A stretch of 5,683 nt of DNA from Actinomycetota bacterium (GTDB lineage Bacteria > Actinomycetota > Coriobacteriia > Anaerosomatales > JAHIQC01): assembly GCA_018902765.1 (NCBI GenBank), contig JAHIQC010000352.1, forward strand, positions 1 through 5,683. The letters run 5' to 3'. Positions 5,080 through 5,683 of this stretch are shown one piece after another. The notes below the pieces were generated by a model. That model was given only the letters and a program-made list of their open reading frames with translations, made no database searches and was not told where the DNA came from. Numbering within the stretch: position 1 is the stretch's first letter; each line of letters opens with the position of its first letter. Both the position numbers and the translations under genes were made by a program.

Positions 5080-5370
5080 ATGGCCGCAGACAAGTACGTC
5101 ATACCGTCTCATCTGGACGATCCCGAGCTGATCGGGCTGTGGACGCTGGATGAATTCCTCGCAATGGTGATCCCATTCATCTGGGGAATCCTGTCTCAGC
5201 ATATTCTCATTGGCATGTTGCTCGCGGGCGCAGGCTGGTGGGGTCTCAAAAAGGCTAAGGCAGGTCGGGCGGCGTCGTGGCTGCTTCACATGGCTTATTG
5301 GCACCTTCCTGCCGGCTTCACCGGCATGAAGGCGACACCACCCTCTTATCTTCGCTTGATGGCAGGGTGA
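5080..5370 (+). CDS. traL: TraL, F-type conjugative pilus assembly protein
   Basis: A 96-residue protein with the features of the TraL family, the counterpart of VirB3 in F-type type IV secretion. Near the start it has VIPSHLDDPELIGLW, the conserved Pro/Leu/Asp-Pro segment, then an Asp-led hydrophobic region (about 24-55, ending in AGAGWWGLKK). Near the C-terminus is LLHMAYWHLP, matching the conserved tyrosine-tryptophan-x-leucine-proline end of the family. It is expected in the inner membrane, where it helps pilus assembly. GGAGG about 8 bases before the ATG supports the start. The gene follows traA by 58 bases, and traE starts one base after its stop codon. Length agrees with F TraL (about 91). 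Confidence 0.9.
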   Translation: MAADKYVIPSHLDDPELIGLWTLDEFLAMVIPFIWGILSQHILIGMLLAGAGWWGLKKAKAGRAASWLLHMAYWHLPAGFTGMKATPPSYLRLMAG

Positions 5371-5371
5371 C

Positions 5372-5683
5372 ATGGAAATCACATATCAGCACGCGCAAAA
5401 CCAGCGCATCCTCAAACAGCGAAATCTTCTTGTGGTGGTCGCGGCGGCGCTCGCAAGTCTGACGGCCGTGCTGTTCTTTGTCACCGTCACGCGGGATCGT
5501 GAAATCGTCCTGCAGCCGGTCCTTCGTTCCCCGCTCACGGTGAGCAGCGCAGGCGTTTCCCGCGAATATCTCGAGCTGATTACGCGCGACACCGCGGTAC
5601 TCACGCTCGATCGGAGCCCCCAGAACCTCGAATATTGGATGAAGTCGGTTCTCGACATCACCGCCCCTGGTGCCCAGGGCAAG
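5372..5683 (+). CDS. traE: TraE, F-type pilus assembly protein, N-terminal part
   Basis: The first 104 codons are present and the frame is open to the right edge, so the C-terminal part is missing; F TraE is about 188 residues. Residues 1-18 are polar and cytoplasmic (HAQNQRILKQRN), residues 19-39 form one membrane helix (LLVVVAAALASLTAVLFFVT), and the remainder is a periplasmic domain with REYLELITRD (64-73) and NLEYWMKSVLD (85-95), as in the TraE/VirB8-like family. The start at 5372 lies one base after the traL stop, with GCAGGG inside the end of traL as ribosome site, which indicates translational coupling. TraE is an inner-membrane scaffold component of the mating channel. The gene order traA-traL-traE strengthens the call. 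Confidence 0.9.
   Translation, partial: MEITYQHAQNQRILKQRNLLVVVAAALASLTAVLFFVTVTRDREIVLQPVLRSPLTVSSAGVSREYLELITRDTAVLTLDRSPQNLEYWMKSVLDITAPGAQGK

Noticed and set aside
4371..5102. A 243-residue minus-strand frame opposite the repeat array and traA
   Set aside because: Arg/Gly/Ala-rich low-complexity translation of antisense GC-rich DNA; it opposes the firmly identified pilin gene.

Overview
The window looks like part of a conjugative plasmid or integrative conjugative element from a GC-rich alphaproteobacterium. A sphingomonad-type host is my guess from gene content and codon style, and nothing in the window proves it. The firmest anchor is the right end. There a pilin gene (traA), traL and the start of traE follow each other on the + strand in the order used by F-type (MPF-F) type IV secretion systems. 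The window therefore covers the leading edge of a transfer operon plus the accessory and regulatory DNA in front of it.

Layout from left to right. A gene running off the left edge (1-130, minus) is separated by about 290 bases without a convincing gene from a small two-helix membrane protein (423-698, plus). That gene converges on a 431-residue protein of unknown function (723-2018, minus). This protein has a CxC...HxxxC cysteine/histidine cluster near its N-terminus and a PD...E segment near its C-terminus that resembles the core of PD-(D/E)xK nucleases. A 109-base divergent spacer holds a perfect 17-base palindrome containing a TTGACA hexamer. It leads into an exported SLT-type lytic transglycosylase (2128-3120, plus), the sort of wall-opening enzyme that accompanies type IV secretion systems.

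Next come two likely DNA-binding proteins on the minus strand: a Cro/CI-like helix-turn-helix protein (3217-3744), closed by a clear intrinsic terminator at 3191-3211, and upstream of it a probable ribbon-helix-helix protein (3849-4310). Both are transcribed away from the tra operon.

The most striking non-coding element lies between this regulator pair and traA. In 4450-4581 there are five, arguably six, head-to-tail units of exactly 22 bases. The best units have a GGGGC-N5-GCCCC dyad. The array also contains an 11-bp perfect stem-loop, and a perfect 16-base palindrome (GGTGAAAATTTTCACC) overlaps its last base pairs. Such a phased array could be an operator for the tra operon, an oriT/relaxosome binding region, or plasmid iterons. 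The neighbouring ribbon-helix-helix protein is the obvious candidate to bind it.

Working model (inference): the two minus-strand regulators control transfer through the 4311-4700 region, the transglycosylase opens the peptidoglycan, and TraA/TraL/TraE begin the pilus and mating channel. The 431-residue protein, the small membrane protein and the left-edge fragment are unassigned accessory genes.
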